In this document: piece after piece, positions 1 to 12,172 of the stretch | Layout of the letters: each line of letters starts with the position of its first letter | Position numbering within the stretch: position 1 is the stretch's first letter | DNA from: Bursaphelenchus xylophilus | Lineage: Eukaryota; Nematoda; Chromadorea; Rhabditida; Aphelenchoididae | Direction of reading: 5' to 3' | Assembly (NCBI GenBank): GCA_904066235.2 | Contig: CAJFCV020000005.1 | Coordinates: 2,108,001-2,172,000 of the forward strand | DNA: 64,000 nucleotides | Program-made: the position numbers and the translations under genes | The notes under the pieces: generated by a model | Database searches by the model: none | What the model was told of the DNA's origin: nothing | The model's input: only the letters and a program-made list of their open reading frames with translations

Positions 1-3000
1 GCAACGGAAGTCTGAAATTGGCAAAAATATAATGGTGTGGTATAAAAATGTCATATTCGTCACTTTTTCGCTTTTAAAATATCATTTTAATCGAGAAAAA
101 CCAAAAAATCAATTGCACGGTGCAATTTTTCGAATCACGTTTTTATTGCACTGCGCGATGAAAAATATTTGATTTTTTACATCGTAGTACTTTTACAGAG
201 CTATAAAACTATTTTACACTGTTTTAAAATCAATTTTTATACTGCCCCGAGGCGATTTCAAGCACTTTTTTGAGCCGCACAGTGCAGTTTCAGTTTTTGC
301 CTTTTATTGCACTGTGCAACAGAAAAATTATCACATTTATTGTACAGCCCAACTTTTTACTTGAAGCTTGACAAATTTACACATCTCTAATTTTCACCTT
401 AAACTGCACCAGAGCAGTTTTGAAATAAAATTATGTGTGCACAGTGCATTTCTAATCAAATTTTTCTGCACCGTGCAGTCGTCCAATCGAAAAAAGTGCT
501 CAAAAATTGATGAACGCTGACTTACTCTTCTGATTGCCGCCGGTTCTGGACAGCTCAACCCATTTGGCGCCTCTGCATTCAGCAAGTTCCGGTTGGAACG
601 CCTGAGAAGAGACCATTGGATTGGAGATTGGTGTGGCGATAAGCGTCCAAGTCTCCTTCCAGCCATTTGTTTGCACCTCTTTCTGTAAAATACGACATTT
701 TTTATGTATGTTGTTAAGAAAAAGTTTGCGAATTTTGAAAAAAATCGGTAAGTTCAACACAGGGTACCCCAAGTGCGACGCTCAGACTTTGATGAAACTT
801 GGCACAAATTTAGAATATTTATTTCTAAAATATATGCGAGAATCCTAGCTCGCGCATTGCAGAAACAACCGAAATTTTTAGATCGAAACTTGGCGAAAAT
901 TTGACACTTTTTGCCGAATTTCGGCACAAAAAGTTTCATGCCTATTTCTACCATAGAGGGTAATCTTTCCACAAAAAATCAATTTTTTCCGCGCGAAACT
1001 AGCAAAGTTATGGCCAAAAAGTGCTGTTTCTCTCTGACCGCTCTCCACGTTTAGTGTGCTCTCTCGGCGGCAAAGATCGTTCAATATCTCGGCGGCGCTT
1101 GCAAAGTGGGAGCTAAAACTTTTAAAGAATTGATACTTAGTTCATGACCGACGTGTGTGCAAAATTTAAAGAAAATCTGAGCGTCGCACTTGGGGGTATT
1201 TCCCTTGCCAATCAAAAATTTTTCCCAAATAAACTTACTGTTGCGCCAATTCTGGCGGCTCGTTGGAACTGTTCGACGGACCGAATATCAGAGAGGTCCA
1301 GGTTCATCAAAAAGCAAATCATCTCGCCGCTATTTCGCACCGAGTTGTCCATGATGGCAATTTTGTTCTAAAATACGGATTTTATTTTCGAAAAATAAAA
1401 AAAATTTTTTTCAATATGACTTACTGTCTTAAAATCCAGTACTGAGACATAGCTCGAAGTAAATGGAGGCGCACCAGTCTGCTCAATTCGGACTTGTTCT
1501 TTTGCCACTTGCATTCTGAACCGATTCGGGGTGTCCGAATTTTTTCGCTCGATTGGCGGAGGTAGCCAGCTCCAGGACAATTGCTGAAAAAATAGATTTC
1601 AATATTACGCATCGATTTTTCATTTTTTCATATCAATTTACGGACCAGTCAAAAAAAATATTTTTTTGTCTGCACAGTGCGAAAAAATTATTTTCGAAAA
1701 TTCTTCGCAAAGAATGTCGTTTTGACAGTTATTTTTACTTTCACTGAACGCTAGTATTGCATGTTTTCTAATGGCTCAAAAATATGAGAAAAAACTGTCA
1801 TCGGTGAGGTATTTTATGACAATTCGTTTTTTGCCGCACAGTGCAAAAAATTTTGTTATGCTAAGAAATCTATAAAATACGTCATTATGAATGGTAATTT
1901 TGATCTGATAGAAATGCAATTCATCCAAATTTTTGTATTCGCTTCAAAAAATCCAGAAAATCCGTCATCTATGACGTCTTTTACTACTCTTTTTGTTTCA
2001 TCGCACAGTGCAAAAAAATAGGATTTCAAAAAAAAATTTTTTTGAGCTGTGTCCCAAAATTGAAGCCAAGAATTTTTTCGTATTACTGAGAGGTTCATCT
2101 TACCGTAGGCAGTGCCAAAACTTGTGTCAAAACGACCGTTCCAATGATGGCTCCGATCAACAAAACCAATATGGCCAAACAGCAGAACTTGCTGCTGGGC
2201 TTGGCCCAGCAATTCCGCAGGTCTTGCATGCGGTTCTTCTTCGGTGTTGGGCTCTTTCCGCCGCCCTCGATCAACGTCGAGCCGCCGATGGGATGGAGCG
2301 CCTCCGAGGGGGGTCGGGAGCCGGCCATCACCGGCCCGGGAGTGTGCTGTGGCGGCCGAATGTTGGGGTTGTGTTTGGTCTGGAATTGAGACTTGTTTAC
2401 CTCGATTTCATAGATAAATTATCTTGAGAAATACTAAGAAAATTGTCGTGTAAATGAGGGAGGAAACGGGAGAAATAAAAATGTCAAAAAGTCAGAAAAA
2501 AATGGTCGACTTTCGAAGTGAATTTCCCAAAGGGCGACGATCCGATTTGGATGAAATTTGGCTCAGATCAAGACTGAGTGTCTCTCAGACGCATGGCAGA
2601 ATTTTACCTTGCGCTTTGCAAAAACAACCGAGATTTTTAAGCCGAAAGTTGCGGGAAATCCTATATTTTTCCTATTTTTTGGTCGGTTAATATCACGGCG
2701 GTTCCTGCAAATTGCAAACTAAAATTTTTGGGGATTGATGTATGATGTAGATAGACGATTTACTCCAAATTTGAAGAAAATATCAGTGTAGATTCTCGAG
2801 AAACTTCTCTTGTAAAGAGAACTTCTTCAATTTTCTAATCATTTCCGCAAACACAATTTTTTGCTGCCCTTTTGATGCATGATGATAAAGCTATTTTAAT
2901 TAACTATTCTACAGGCCCTCCGGCAAAGAAAACAATCGATATTCGAAACACTCTTTCAAACCCATCATTGACTGTGATTCAAAACAAAATAAATCGTTTT

Positions 3001-6000
3001 CTACAACTCGTATTTTAAACCCCTCCCCAACAGCTAAAACGATCTTCAAACCCCGAATAATTAGCCATGCCTAGCCCCAAACAGTAATGACACACCGCGC
3101 GTAAAAAAACTTTCATGCAAATTTCTCATTTTGTCCCCCCTTCCCGCGAACCCTCAAGGCCCTTGCGAGGCCTTTACCTCTTTCACGTGGACTACCGTCA
3201 GCGGCGTTGCTATGTCTCGTCCATCGGCCTTGGGTCACTCTATTATCCAGAGCAGACTTTTTGTCCTTTTCTCTGCTCTCTCTTATTTTATTTGATCTAT
3301 AAAGTCGGCAATGGGCGGACTTTTCATTTTCCCACAGTATTTTTACCTTGCGCGAAAACCTTGATATCTCTGATGTATTGAAGTTACTGTGGTCTCTAGT
3401 TTTTGCAATATTTTTCTCTTTGCCCTCCGGGCTCTATACGCTCTCTGTTCAGCTCACCTTTACCCCCCCTCTTGTATTGTCCAACGGCCGAAATGTTGCG
3501 TCGACCTGCGTTTTCGCCCTCGGGCGCTTCGCGCTGCGCCAACCAACCGCCTTTTTAACTCGCATAGAGATCAATCGCATCGAAGAGACGGCTGAGAAAT
3601 TTCTCTCTCGCGTTTTTTATAGACAATTTGGGGAGAAGAGAGCGAAAAGAAACGGCGACAATCAAAAAAAGATCAGGGCAAAGAGAGAGAGAGGCTAGGG
3701 AAGCGGAAGAATATGAATAATCATAATCCGCGCGCCGTTACCACGGTAACTGCAGCGCCTACAACGCAAGCCATAAGCACCTCCGACGTTGACCCCCAGC
3801 CGAACAGCGCAAACAAATTGCGGAGTGCGCGGCGAGGACCGCAAGGGATTGATGACATATAAAGAAAATAGAGGGGGGAATGTGCATGGAAATGAAAATT
3901 GCGGCAAAAATACGACAGGTAATAAAAATTCCAGTCGAATTTTGTATAGCAACATAGAAAATGGCCTATCGGCAAAAAAAACTTTGTGAATTTTGGACTT
4001 GAAGACCTTGGAATATCAAGTAAATTGCTCAAAGTAAAAGGCTCCGAATTTCTTGAAATTTAGCACTCATGCCCTGCCTGCACCGTATATCAATTCCTTA
4101 AAATTTTAGCTCTAGAATTGCAGGCATAGTCGAGATATTCAACGATCTTTGCATTCGAGATATACTGCAAAACGAGGAGGTGGGACGGACAAAAAATGTT
4201 TTTGCAAGGGCTCAAATCTTGCAAGTATAGTGTCGGACCCGATCCAGTGGCAAAAAACGTACCATCCTGCATCCGGGAAGTATCAAAAATGAGGCAAAAT
4301 ACCTCCCCCTCCAACTAAAAAACTCCGTTTTGAAGGGCTTCTCACAAAAAGAGCGGGCTCGCTTTTCAAAACGGAGTTTTTTAGTTGGAGAGGGAGGCAT
4401 TTTGCAACATTTTTTGATACTTCCCGGATGCAAAATAGTACGTTTTTTGCCGCTGTATCAGGTCCGACACTATACTTGCAAGATTTGAGCCCTTGCAAAA
4501 ACCTTTTTTGTCCGTCCCACCTCCTCATTTTGCAGTATATCTCGCATGCAAAGATCGTTGAATATCTCGGCTATGCCTGCAATTCCAGAGCTAAAATTTT
4601 GAGGAATTGATATACGGTGCAGGCAGGACATCGGTGCTTTTGCCATTGGATCAGGTCCGCCATTGTATACTAATACAAACTTTTTGTCGTAATTTTTTCC
4701 AAGTTTTCCCAACATCTGAACTTGCATTCCTAGCAATTTTTTTTTAATTCCTTATATGGAAATCAAAATTTTTTTGGCGATTTTAATGGAGATATATGTA
4801 GCTTATAAAAACGGCAGGCTCAGACATTATAATACATCTCCAAAGCCATAAAAATCTCCAAAAACTAGCCCAGTTCGGCGTGAAAACCGAAAGTAAACAC
4901 GGGTTCAAATGGCATCACAAAAGAGACGATCAGATAACAATACGGAACCAGAGATGGGAATCAAAAATTTTATCATGAAACAGAGCACCCTCAAAAAACT
5001 GTATTTTGCTGTAGGGTTTAAGTTGCGCGAAAAAACTTTGCTCTGCAAAAACCAGTTCGCCTCCGATTACCCGTTTGATCCCCAGTCAAGTTGCTCGAAT
5101 TTCAGCCGCTAAGCCCGACCGAGCTCTAATTTGAATAGGGCTCGGTAAACACAGCCTCACGCATAACACGCATACCAAAACCCGTTTCGTCTTTCAGTCA
5201 TCATGCAGGTCAAACTATCGTGCAAAACAAATGCTAACAATAGGGCTGTTGATCGGGTAAATTAAGAAAAAAAAACGTGATGTATTTCGGCTTTACCGGG
5301 CAAATAAGTGAGTGACACATCCTGATGGAGACCAAATACGATATAAGATATATAAGATTTCAGTTTTGGAGGGATATATGACATAAAAAACGGTATAAAA
5401 AAAGAAATCTGCCGGAATGTCATCATGCTTTACTTTTTTGATAAAAACAAAAGTTTCATTTATACAATCATAAAAAATCGTTGTAGAATTTAATAAACAC
5501 CCATCTCGGAGGTGTTACAAAAAAATTGAGGCAATTCCGACAACTCTTCTCACAAGGAAAGTACTTTTATGGGGGCTCCTACTTTTTGATGGGACATATC
5601 TCAAAAAATCAGAAAAAATGTGCTGATCAAGGATATATAAATCTTAGCTGCCCATTTTAGGTTTTTAAGGGTGAAAACTCAATCGGAAGATGACTTAAAG
5701 CCCTATATGAACCCCTTTTCGCTAAATTTTTCACAGGTTTACAATTTTTATTTTGGCTTAAAATGATGTTTATTGTGTTTCTAAGACGTAATAAATCAGT
5801 CTTGACACAAAAATTTATTTTTCCGACCTTCAACTACAAAAAAAGTTAATTCAGTCCAAAAGGGAAATCGAACCCGTGCGGCGTCCTCTCTCTTGATTCC
5901 CAGACTACGGCACTAACCACTCGGCCACACCGCTCTCTTCCGAAGGAAGAGACCGACTGCGCTTTTTATCGTTTCGAATGCATGCGCCTTTTGTAGGGAA

Positions 6001-6904
6001 ACTGAGCCAGTTTTTGGGCATTTTCACCCCTAAAAACCTAAAATGGGCAGCTAGGATTTATATATCCTTGATCAGCACATTTTTTCTGATTTTTTGAGAT
6101 ATCTCCCGTCAAAAAGTAGGAGCCCCCATAAAAGTACTTTCCTTGTCAAAGTTTTATAGTATTATCCATGACCCATCTAACACGTTAGTAAAGAACGTTG
6201 AATATCTCAAAAACTTATGCATGTAAGACGCTGGAATTTCGAACATATGATATCTAGAGATTACAGATGAGGCATGCAAACTTTGAGGAAAATCCGGCCA
6301 TTACCCACAGAGTAATTCTCATATTTTTTCACCCATCTCAACTACTACCCCAAACTCACATTAACCGAAATCTGACTCCCCGCCAAGCTCCCGCCATCGC
6401 TGTGGACGGGCATTGTGGTCCAACTGGTCTGTCCAACCGTTGTGCTGCCGTATGGATTCAAATTAACGCCAGCTCCAGTGACTGTGTAGATTCCAATATT
6501 ACCGGGGTGCATTTGAACTTTCTGCTTTATAATGTCGTCAGCATCTACGATATTGTTCCAGGACAAATGACGTTTCACCGGAGACCGATAGGACGAATCG
6601 GAGTAGCGGCCGGAAGAGGCATCGTCCGAAGAGCCGGACTGATATGGAGGGGGTGGGAGTACTGCAATGGCAAGTGTAATATAAATTTTATAAAAATATT
6701 CGAAAAAAAGTACTCGAAAATACTGTCCGGCATTGAATACAGCTTGATAGTTATAAAATCTTTTATTTTAGAATAGTTACTGTACTTACTGTCATACGGT
6801 AGATGGGAAACTGGCAAATGCATTGACTTGGTCTTATTCAATATAGAATACGATGATTTGGGAGGCGTTGTCGGCTCGAAAGGCCGGTAAGGATGTGTTG
6901 TCAT
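1..6904 (-). CDS. BRICHOS-domain type II membrane protein, 3' end off window
   Basis: Exons in transcript order: 6904-6790, 6661-6360, 2379-2104, 1583-1425, 1367-1239, 682-526, then probably 11 to beyond 1 (a TTTCAG acceptor sits at 12-14 in the right phase). All joins keep frame and have GT/AG borders. The start is the first ATG of an open exon. Residues 1-203 are a proline/serine-rich cytosolic part. Residues ~204-226 (FCCLAILVLLIGAIIG and on) form one membrane helix. The ectodomain begins at ~227. It contains VSVLDFKT (Asp281), MICFLMNLD (Cys302) and ELAECRGAKW (Cys363), which match the BRICHOS pattern of an early Asp and two widely spaced Cys that form the domain disulphide. BRICHOS proteins are secretory-pathway proproteins in which the domain acts as an intramolecular chaperone; the client peptide would be further C-terminal, outside the window. 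The 4-kb intron 2380-6359 is full of repeats. BRICHOS is assigned from motif spacing only; exons are well supported. Confidence 0.75.
759..1207. mobile_element. MITE, family 3 (degenerate copy)
   Basis: Inverted ends contain AAGTGCGACGCTCAGA near 771 and its reverse complement near 1180, as in the elements at 8166, 28960, 32533 and 35247. The terminal bases are diverged and no clean target duplication is seen. It lies in an intron of the BRICHOS-type gene, between exons 682-526 and 1367-1239. Confidence 0.7.
2517..2815. mobile_element. Relic of MITE family 3
   Basis: A strongly diverged copy: GGGCGACGATCCGATTTGGA resembles the family left arm, followed by the internal GCGCTTTGCAAAAACAACCG segment. 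No intact termini are left. It sits in the large second intron of the BRICHOS-type gene. Confidence 0.45.
3100..3860. other. GC-richer intronic stretch, no gene recognised
   Basis: Within the 4-kb intron, this segment is richer in G+C than its surroundings, with pyrimidine runs such as CTCTCTTTGCCCTCCGGGC and purine runs near 3680. It looks like other GC islands at 10,450-10,900 and 14,870-15,180. Short open frames cross it on both strands without recognisable domains or splice logic. An internal promoter is possible but nothing shows it directly. Confidence 0.35.
4070..4630. mobile_element. Palindromic foldback element (family C)
   Basis: Two arms of about 270 bp, 4070-4344 and 4362-4630, are near-perfect reverse complements; the outer ends read TGCCCTGCCTGCACC and GGTGCAGGCAGGACA. 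The core GATCCAGTGGCAAAAAACGT...AACTCCGTTTTGAAG recurs at 11,280-11,500, 31,622-31,854 and 39,949-40,194. It has no coding capacity and would form a long hairpin in RNA. Confidence 0.8.
5553..6145. mobile_element. MITE family 1 with internal tRNA-like sequence
   Basis: Inverted terminal repeats of roughly 130-150 bp start CAAGGAAAGTACTTTTATGG and end in its reverse complement. The flanks carry a 3-bp TCA target duplication (5550-5552 and 6146-6148). A second copy lies at 45130-45720 with TTA duplications. It encodes no protein. TNA-type 3-bp duplications suggest mobilisation by a PIF/Harbinger-like transposase, which is an inference. Confidence 0.85.
5862..5943 (-). ncRNA. tRNA-Ser/Leu-like sequence inside MITE
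   Basis: On the minus strand the segment has a good Pol III A box (TGGCCGAGTGG) and B box (GGTTCGATTTCC) separated as in a long-variable-arm tRNA. The anticodon stem does not pair convincingly, so this is a tRNA-derived or tRNA-mimicking sequence rather than a working tRNA gene. The same sequence sits in the MITE at 45130-45720. Confidence 0.55.
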
Positions 6905-8165
6905 CTATTTTACCTGTAAATCTCTGATTTTATCACCAGCAAAAATTTTCCCGCCGCGAAAACAAGCAACGCCAAAACTTTCTTGGCATTATGCAACAAG
7001 CAAAAAATATCGTCAAAAATAATATTTTTTGGATAGAACGGGAGAAAATACGACTGTTACGGGTCAAATAAGTGTAATTTATGGTCGAAATCCCAACAAA
7101 GAAAAGCAGGAAAGAGATGATCCGGAAAAAAGGTAATATTTTATTGTTTTATTCCATATTTTTAGGTTATTTTGAGCTGGGATCAGAAAGACTGGCCAGA
7201 ATTGTGCTGAATGGCATTGGAAATGGAGGAGAAGAGGATCAAGGGAGGTTGAAGGTTGACAGAGACTACAAAGTGGACGGATCAAGAATATTATTGTAGG
7301 TCTTTACTATCCTTCATAAATTTAGGAACTTCGGAGGAGGAAATCGAGGAGTTTTGATGTAAATTAGGTTATGAGGAAGGTTGAGGAGACTGGTTCGCTT
7401 TTTATACGCCTATTTTATCGTAACACAATATTAGTTCTAGGTAGAGACGATTTTTATATTACACATGATAGCTGATGGGAAATGTTGATTTTGTCTATTT
7501 TCTCGGACATTTTTTGACAAAATAGTTGTCTAGATAGAAATTTTAGGTGATAAGGGCCCCTTTGAAACTAATTTTGTCTTAGTTAGGCCTAATTTATTCC
7601 TAAAATTATCTTCATCTTGATGATCAACCCACATAGTTATTTTTTTAGTGAAATCTCCTCAACGGACGAGACTACTGTGCGGAAAACAACCGAAAATCTT
7701 GTGGAATTGATCTCATTGTCTCTTCGAGTGGTAAAAGCAGGCCTAAAATACGGTGGGGTGATCGAAAAATCGACGGAAATTCCATTGGACTTGAAGCCGG
7801 TTTTTGTTGAATAAATTGTAAAATACGAAAAACTGTGCTTCCATTTCTTAGTAAGACTAAAAATTCAGGTATTATAAACAAAAAACACCAGCTATTCAAA
7901 GCGAATTCAGCGAAAATATTGGTCTTTGGCGGATAAACACATAATCGTTTGGCTAATTGACTCAGTTACGCCACGAAAAGCATAAAGACGGATCGTTTTC
8001 CGCGAATACGTTTTTGCAATAACATGTAAGCATGTCGTCCGACCCTCCGCGATCTCCTTCTTATAGTCATAAAGCGAAAAATCTCCTTGAAACCTCACTT
8101 TAGCCACTAAGCGAGCAAAAATTCAAGATCGAAAACGGTATAAACCGATATTTATTTACTACTAA
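6905..8165. other. Intergenic, no gene recognised
   Basis: Upstream of the BRICHOS-type gene start. Only short unsupported open frames are present. One copy of the dispersed motif TATATTACACATGATAG occurs near 7456. The gene's promoter should be near 6905-7100, but no TATA box or initiator stands out. Confidence 0.4.
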
Positions 8166-9320
8166 CAAGGGAAGTACTTGAAGTGCGACGCTCAGATTTT
8201 GATAAAAATTGGCACAGATGGAGATTAGAATTTTCTTATTCGATTGCGAGCTTTCTAGCTCGCGCTTTGCAGAAACTGCCGAGAAAGAAGGGCCGGAATG
8301 TCGAAAAAAATCTTCAAAAACCGGCGAATTTTCCCTGATTCCCTTGATCTTGGCATTCCGTTTCAGGATAAAAATATATTTTTTCTCGCAAGAAATTTTT
8401 TCTTGATATTGTTCAACACTATTTTGTTGCTTTTATGTGGAATATTGTGCATTATTTTTATTTTTTTACACTCTGGACATAATTCTTGCGCTATTAATTG
8501 GATTGTTGCCATCCGGAGGGTAAAATGTTTCGTTTTTTGACGAATTTATACAGCTTTTCCTCTGCGGATGGGCAAACCACTCTAATAGTTGCTTCAAAGT
8601 TGTTTAGGAGAGATGCAAGACGTTATACTTCGTGTATGAACGAATCATAAAGTAAGTTTTCCAAAAATCTTGTTTTTTATTTCAGCAACTAATTCTGAAC
8701 AACGAGAACAGCGAATGTGAACCGTCAGAACACTGAGTACAATGGCGGAACACCTTTGGGACCGTTTACTTTGTTCGCTGAAATGGATTAAACTGAAAAA
8801 TAGTGAAAAAATAAAATGTTTGGAACACTTACTTTATGATTACCTTCATGCACGAAGTAGAGCGTTTTGCATCTCTTCTAAACAGCTTTGAAGCAACTAT
8901 TAGAGTGGTTTGCCCATCCGCAGAGGAAAAGCTGTATAAATTCGTCAAAAAACGAAACATTTTACCCTCCGGATGGCAACAATCCAATTAATAGCGCAAG
9001 AATTATGTCCAGAGTGTAAAAAAATGAAAATAACGCACAATATTCCACAATAAAAGCAACAAAATAGTGTTGAACATTATCAAGAAAAAATTTCTTGCGA
9101 GAAAAAATATATTTTTATCCTGAAACGGAATGCCAAGATCAAGGGAATCAGGGAAAATTCGCCGGTTTTTGAAGATTTTTTTCGACATTCCGGCCCTTCT
9201 TTATCGGCGGTTTCTGCAAAGCGCGAGCTAGAAAGCTCGCAATCGAATAAGAAAATTCCAATCTCCATCTGTGCCAATTTTTATCAAAATCTGAGCGTCG
9301 CACTTCAAGTACTTCCCTTG
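8166..9320. mobile_element. Long palindromic MITE, family 3
   Basis: The ends read CAAGGGAAGTACTTGAAGTG and its reverse complement, flanked by TAA on both sides. Arms 8166-8660 and 8828-9320 (about 490 bp each) are almost identical reverse complements, separated by a centre of about 170 bp. The arms carry mirror-image open frames (8209-8540 and 9003-9277) that result from the palindrome and are not genes. Confidence 0.88.
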
Positions 9321-9679
9321 TAAAATCGGCGCAGTTTACTCGTCTAACCTCAATTTAAACTGCGCACTAATTAATTGAGGAGTAATTTTAGTTGGAAAAT
9401 CTGTAGTTTACAACCATTTTTTGATTTGTAACCATGCGTTTTTAAACAGAGATTGATGAATTTGACGGCGGAAACCAGTCCAAGGTTCAAATTTGATGTC
9501 GTGTGGAAAAAAGAGTAAATTATTTTGATGGACTTGATTACTGGGATATTGTAATAGATAGAGAGGGTAAATTAATGTCTAAAGTAATATCGAAAACTCA
9601 AAGACTGGTTGAAAAATTAATAAGAATTCATTTTATAGCCATAAACCTTATTTTTACTTATCATTTGAGCGATAAAATC

Positions 9680-9775
9680 AAAGGGAATCCGCACAGTGCG
9701 GAAAAATTAATTTTGCACTGTGCAACGCGAAAAATAGTGCAAAAAGCGGCTTGCACTGTGCGGTCGAAAGTTTTT
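9680..9775. repeat. Cluster of GCACAGTGC / GCACTGTGC motifs
   Basis: Four copies of the near-palindromic 9-mer occur within about 100 bp, immediately left of the MITE at 9779. The motif is dispersed through the first 22 kb of the window. Confidence 0.6.
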
Positions 9776-9778
9776 TGA

Positions 9779-10329
9779 CAAGGAAAGTACTTCTATGGGA
9801 TATGGAGTCACAGGTCGAGAAATATATCAAAAAATTCCAAAACTTTTTTTCTATTCAGAATGTGTAAAAATTAGCTGCCCAATTTTGGTTTGTAAGGGCG
9901 AAAAAATCCTCAAAACTTTTCTCGCAACACCACGCGCCCCATTTTTGCATTGGAACAACTGATTAAGGTGCAGTATTAATCAAATTTGAAGGCTTGTCAA
10001 GCTGTCAGGGTTTACTTTTGCTCAAAACAATGCCTTTTTGACCAAGTTTTTACAAATTCAAAAGCTTTGTTTTGAGCTAAAGTAAGCCCTGGCATCTTGA
10101 TAAGCCTTAAAATATTTGTCAAATTTGATTAACACTGCACATAATAGTAGTTCCAATGTAAAAAAGGGCCATTTTCGTGGTGTTACGAGAAAAGTTCTGA
10201 GGATTTTTCGCCCTTACAAACCAAAATTGGGCAGCTAATTTTCGCATATTCTGAATCAGAAAAATTTCGTGATTTTTTTGATATATGTCTCGACCTGTAA
10301 CTCCATACTCCATAGAAGTACTTTGATTG
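9779..10329. mobile_element. MITE family 2
   Basis: The left end CAAGGAAAGTACTTCTATGG mirrors a slightly eroded right end (CCATAGAAGTACTTTGATTG). The flanks show a TGA target duplication on both sides. Internal arms contain TTAGCTGCCCAATTTTGGTT and its reverse complement. A second copy is at 20991-21596. No coding potential. Confidence 0.85.
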
Positions 10330-11080
10330 TGAAAAATTTACACTTTGCAATGGGGTAAAAGGCTAAAGCTAAAATATAAATATCGAATAGAAAATGCATT
10401 GTAAATTTATAGTATAAAACAGTAATGAGTTGAAAAGAAACTTTTTTAAAACCTTTTCTGTTGAAGACCAAGTATAACATCGAAAATGACCATGTTCCCG
10501 CATTAAAACCCAATCGCTCACGACCTAAGCGTCTCAAGTTCGCAGGTTTACCCGCAGTTTCAAATTGCGATAAACCTGAAAACGCGCCCCGAAGCAATGA
10601 CCTCGCCTTATCTTTGGGGGGCCAAACCCTTCAAGAAGTTCGAAACCCTTTATTCAAATTTATTCGGAGAGCCGGAGAAATGACCGCTGACCCCTTTCTG
10701 CGAATGTCTCTTCGTGGGGCTTGGACAAACAGAGTACGTGGAAAGTAAACGGGGCAAAAAGGTAAAACGAAAACAAAAAAAAGATACCGCGCGCGTCGGG
10801 GCCGGTGAAACGGGCTCGAGGCTGGGGTAATTTAAATTACCTCGGCTCCGCCGCAATCGCAGCGGCCATGGGTAGAGGGGGGAGGTAAGGAAAATGACGT
10901 CATAAAGTTGAAAATATCGAAAAAGGAACAAAAGTTGATTTTTTGCCAATTTTTTGTTGTCTGAATGCTTGATTAATGCGTTCGGATCAGAGTAGCTTTC
11001 ATATTGCTCCGTATTTCACTAGTTACTGTGCAAAAATCGCGCCTACAGTGACGAACCTGATCCAGTGGCAAAAAAACATA
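10330..11080. other. Intergenic with GC-rich patch
   Basis: The part from 10,450 to 10,900 is GC-richer and includes a purine-rich stretch near 10,860. Short open frames on both strands lack domains and splice context. No gene is recognised. Confidence 0.35.
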
Positions 11081-11081
11081 C

Positions 11082-11700
11082 AATTTTTGATTTTTATAGC
11101 TAAAATTTTATAATATTGGGTTGCAAAGAGCGTGATATGGGCTCAAAGATTCTGCAGAATGCAATTTGCCACATCTCAAGAGCGTAATTTATTTGTAACT
11201 AGGTAAAAATCGAAAAGAAAACCAGAAATTTCCCATTTTTGATGACTTAAAGCAATTTACAGTGGTGGACATAAGCCAGTGACAAAAAACGTACCACTTT
11301 GCTTCCGGAAAGTATCAAAAATGTAGCAAAATGTCTCCCTCTCCATGTGAAAAAACTCCGTTTTGAAGGCCGCCTTCAAATTTCTCTCACGAAAAGAGAC
11401 GGCGCGTTTTTGAAATCGGAGTTCTTTTCACCTGGAGAGGGAGGTATTTTGCCTCATTTTTGATACTTCCCGGATGCAAAGTGGTACGTTTTTTGCCAGT
11501 GGATAATGTCCGCCACTGTAAATTGCTTTAAGTCATCAAAAATGTAAAATTTCTGGATTTCTTTCCGATTTAGCCTAGTTACAAATAAACTACGCTCTTG
11601 AGATGTGCCAAATTGCATTCTGCCGAATCGTTGAGCCCATAGCACACTCTTTGCAACCCAATATTCTAATATTTTAGCTATAAAAATCAAACATTTTTTA
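11082..11700. mobile_element. Palindromic foldback element (family C)
   Basis: Arms 11082-11370 and 11400-11700 are reverse complements of each other with moderate divergence. The core CAGTGACAAAAAACGTACCA...CTCCGTTTTGAAGG matches the elements at 4070 and 39,949. No coding capacity. Confidence 0.75.
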
Positions 11701-12172
11701 AAAAATCGTCAAAAACACGTTGCCCAAAAAATGTCAAAATACAGTACCCCCAAGTCAAAAAGTTTTCAATTTTAACTTTTTGACAACCTAGAAGCCCTAA
11801 AATTACGAGATATACCCTCCTCGCCGGTATTTGAACCCCAAATCCCACGCATCCCGCGCCTTTTATATACACCTTGTAGCAGGAAGTCGAGATCACAAGA
11901 TCTCGTGGAAATGTCACGAAATTTCTCAATCACCCTTTCATAATAAACAATCTTTGATTAACAATGATCTATGATTGATGGGGAAAGTGTTACTTCTCGT
12001 TTAAAATGTGAAACAAGGTCAATATTTTTTACAATATTACAGTAAAAAGAAGCTCTGGGATGATTTGTGGGTGCTCAAATTGTAAAATATAAAGTGTAAT
12101 AAGTGTAAGAAAGTTATGAGTAAGTCAGTAGTGGTGTAAAGAGTTTGTTTTTTATAAAACCGGGGACCGCGC

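Noticed and set aside
5862..5943. Functional tRNA gene
   Set aside because: A and B boxes are good but the anticodon stem does not pair; the sequence lies within a MITE. The same holds for 52,668-52,741, whose acceptor stem fails.
7907..8107. Minus-strand ORF MAKVRFQGDFSLYDY...
   Set aside because: Begins at a GTG, has no domain, splice partner or supporting context; left unannotated.
8209..9277. Open frames beginning MAQMEI... and MSKKIFKNRR... on both strands
   Set aside because: They are the same sequence in the two arms of a palindromic MITE; mirror copies with no domain, so not genes.
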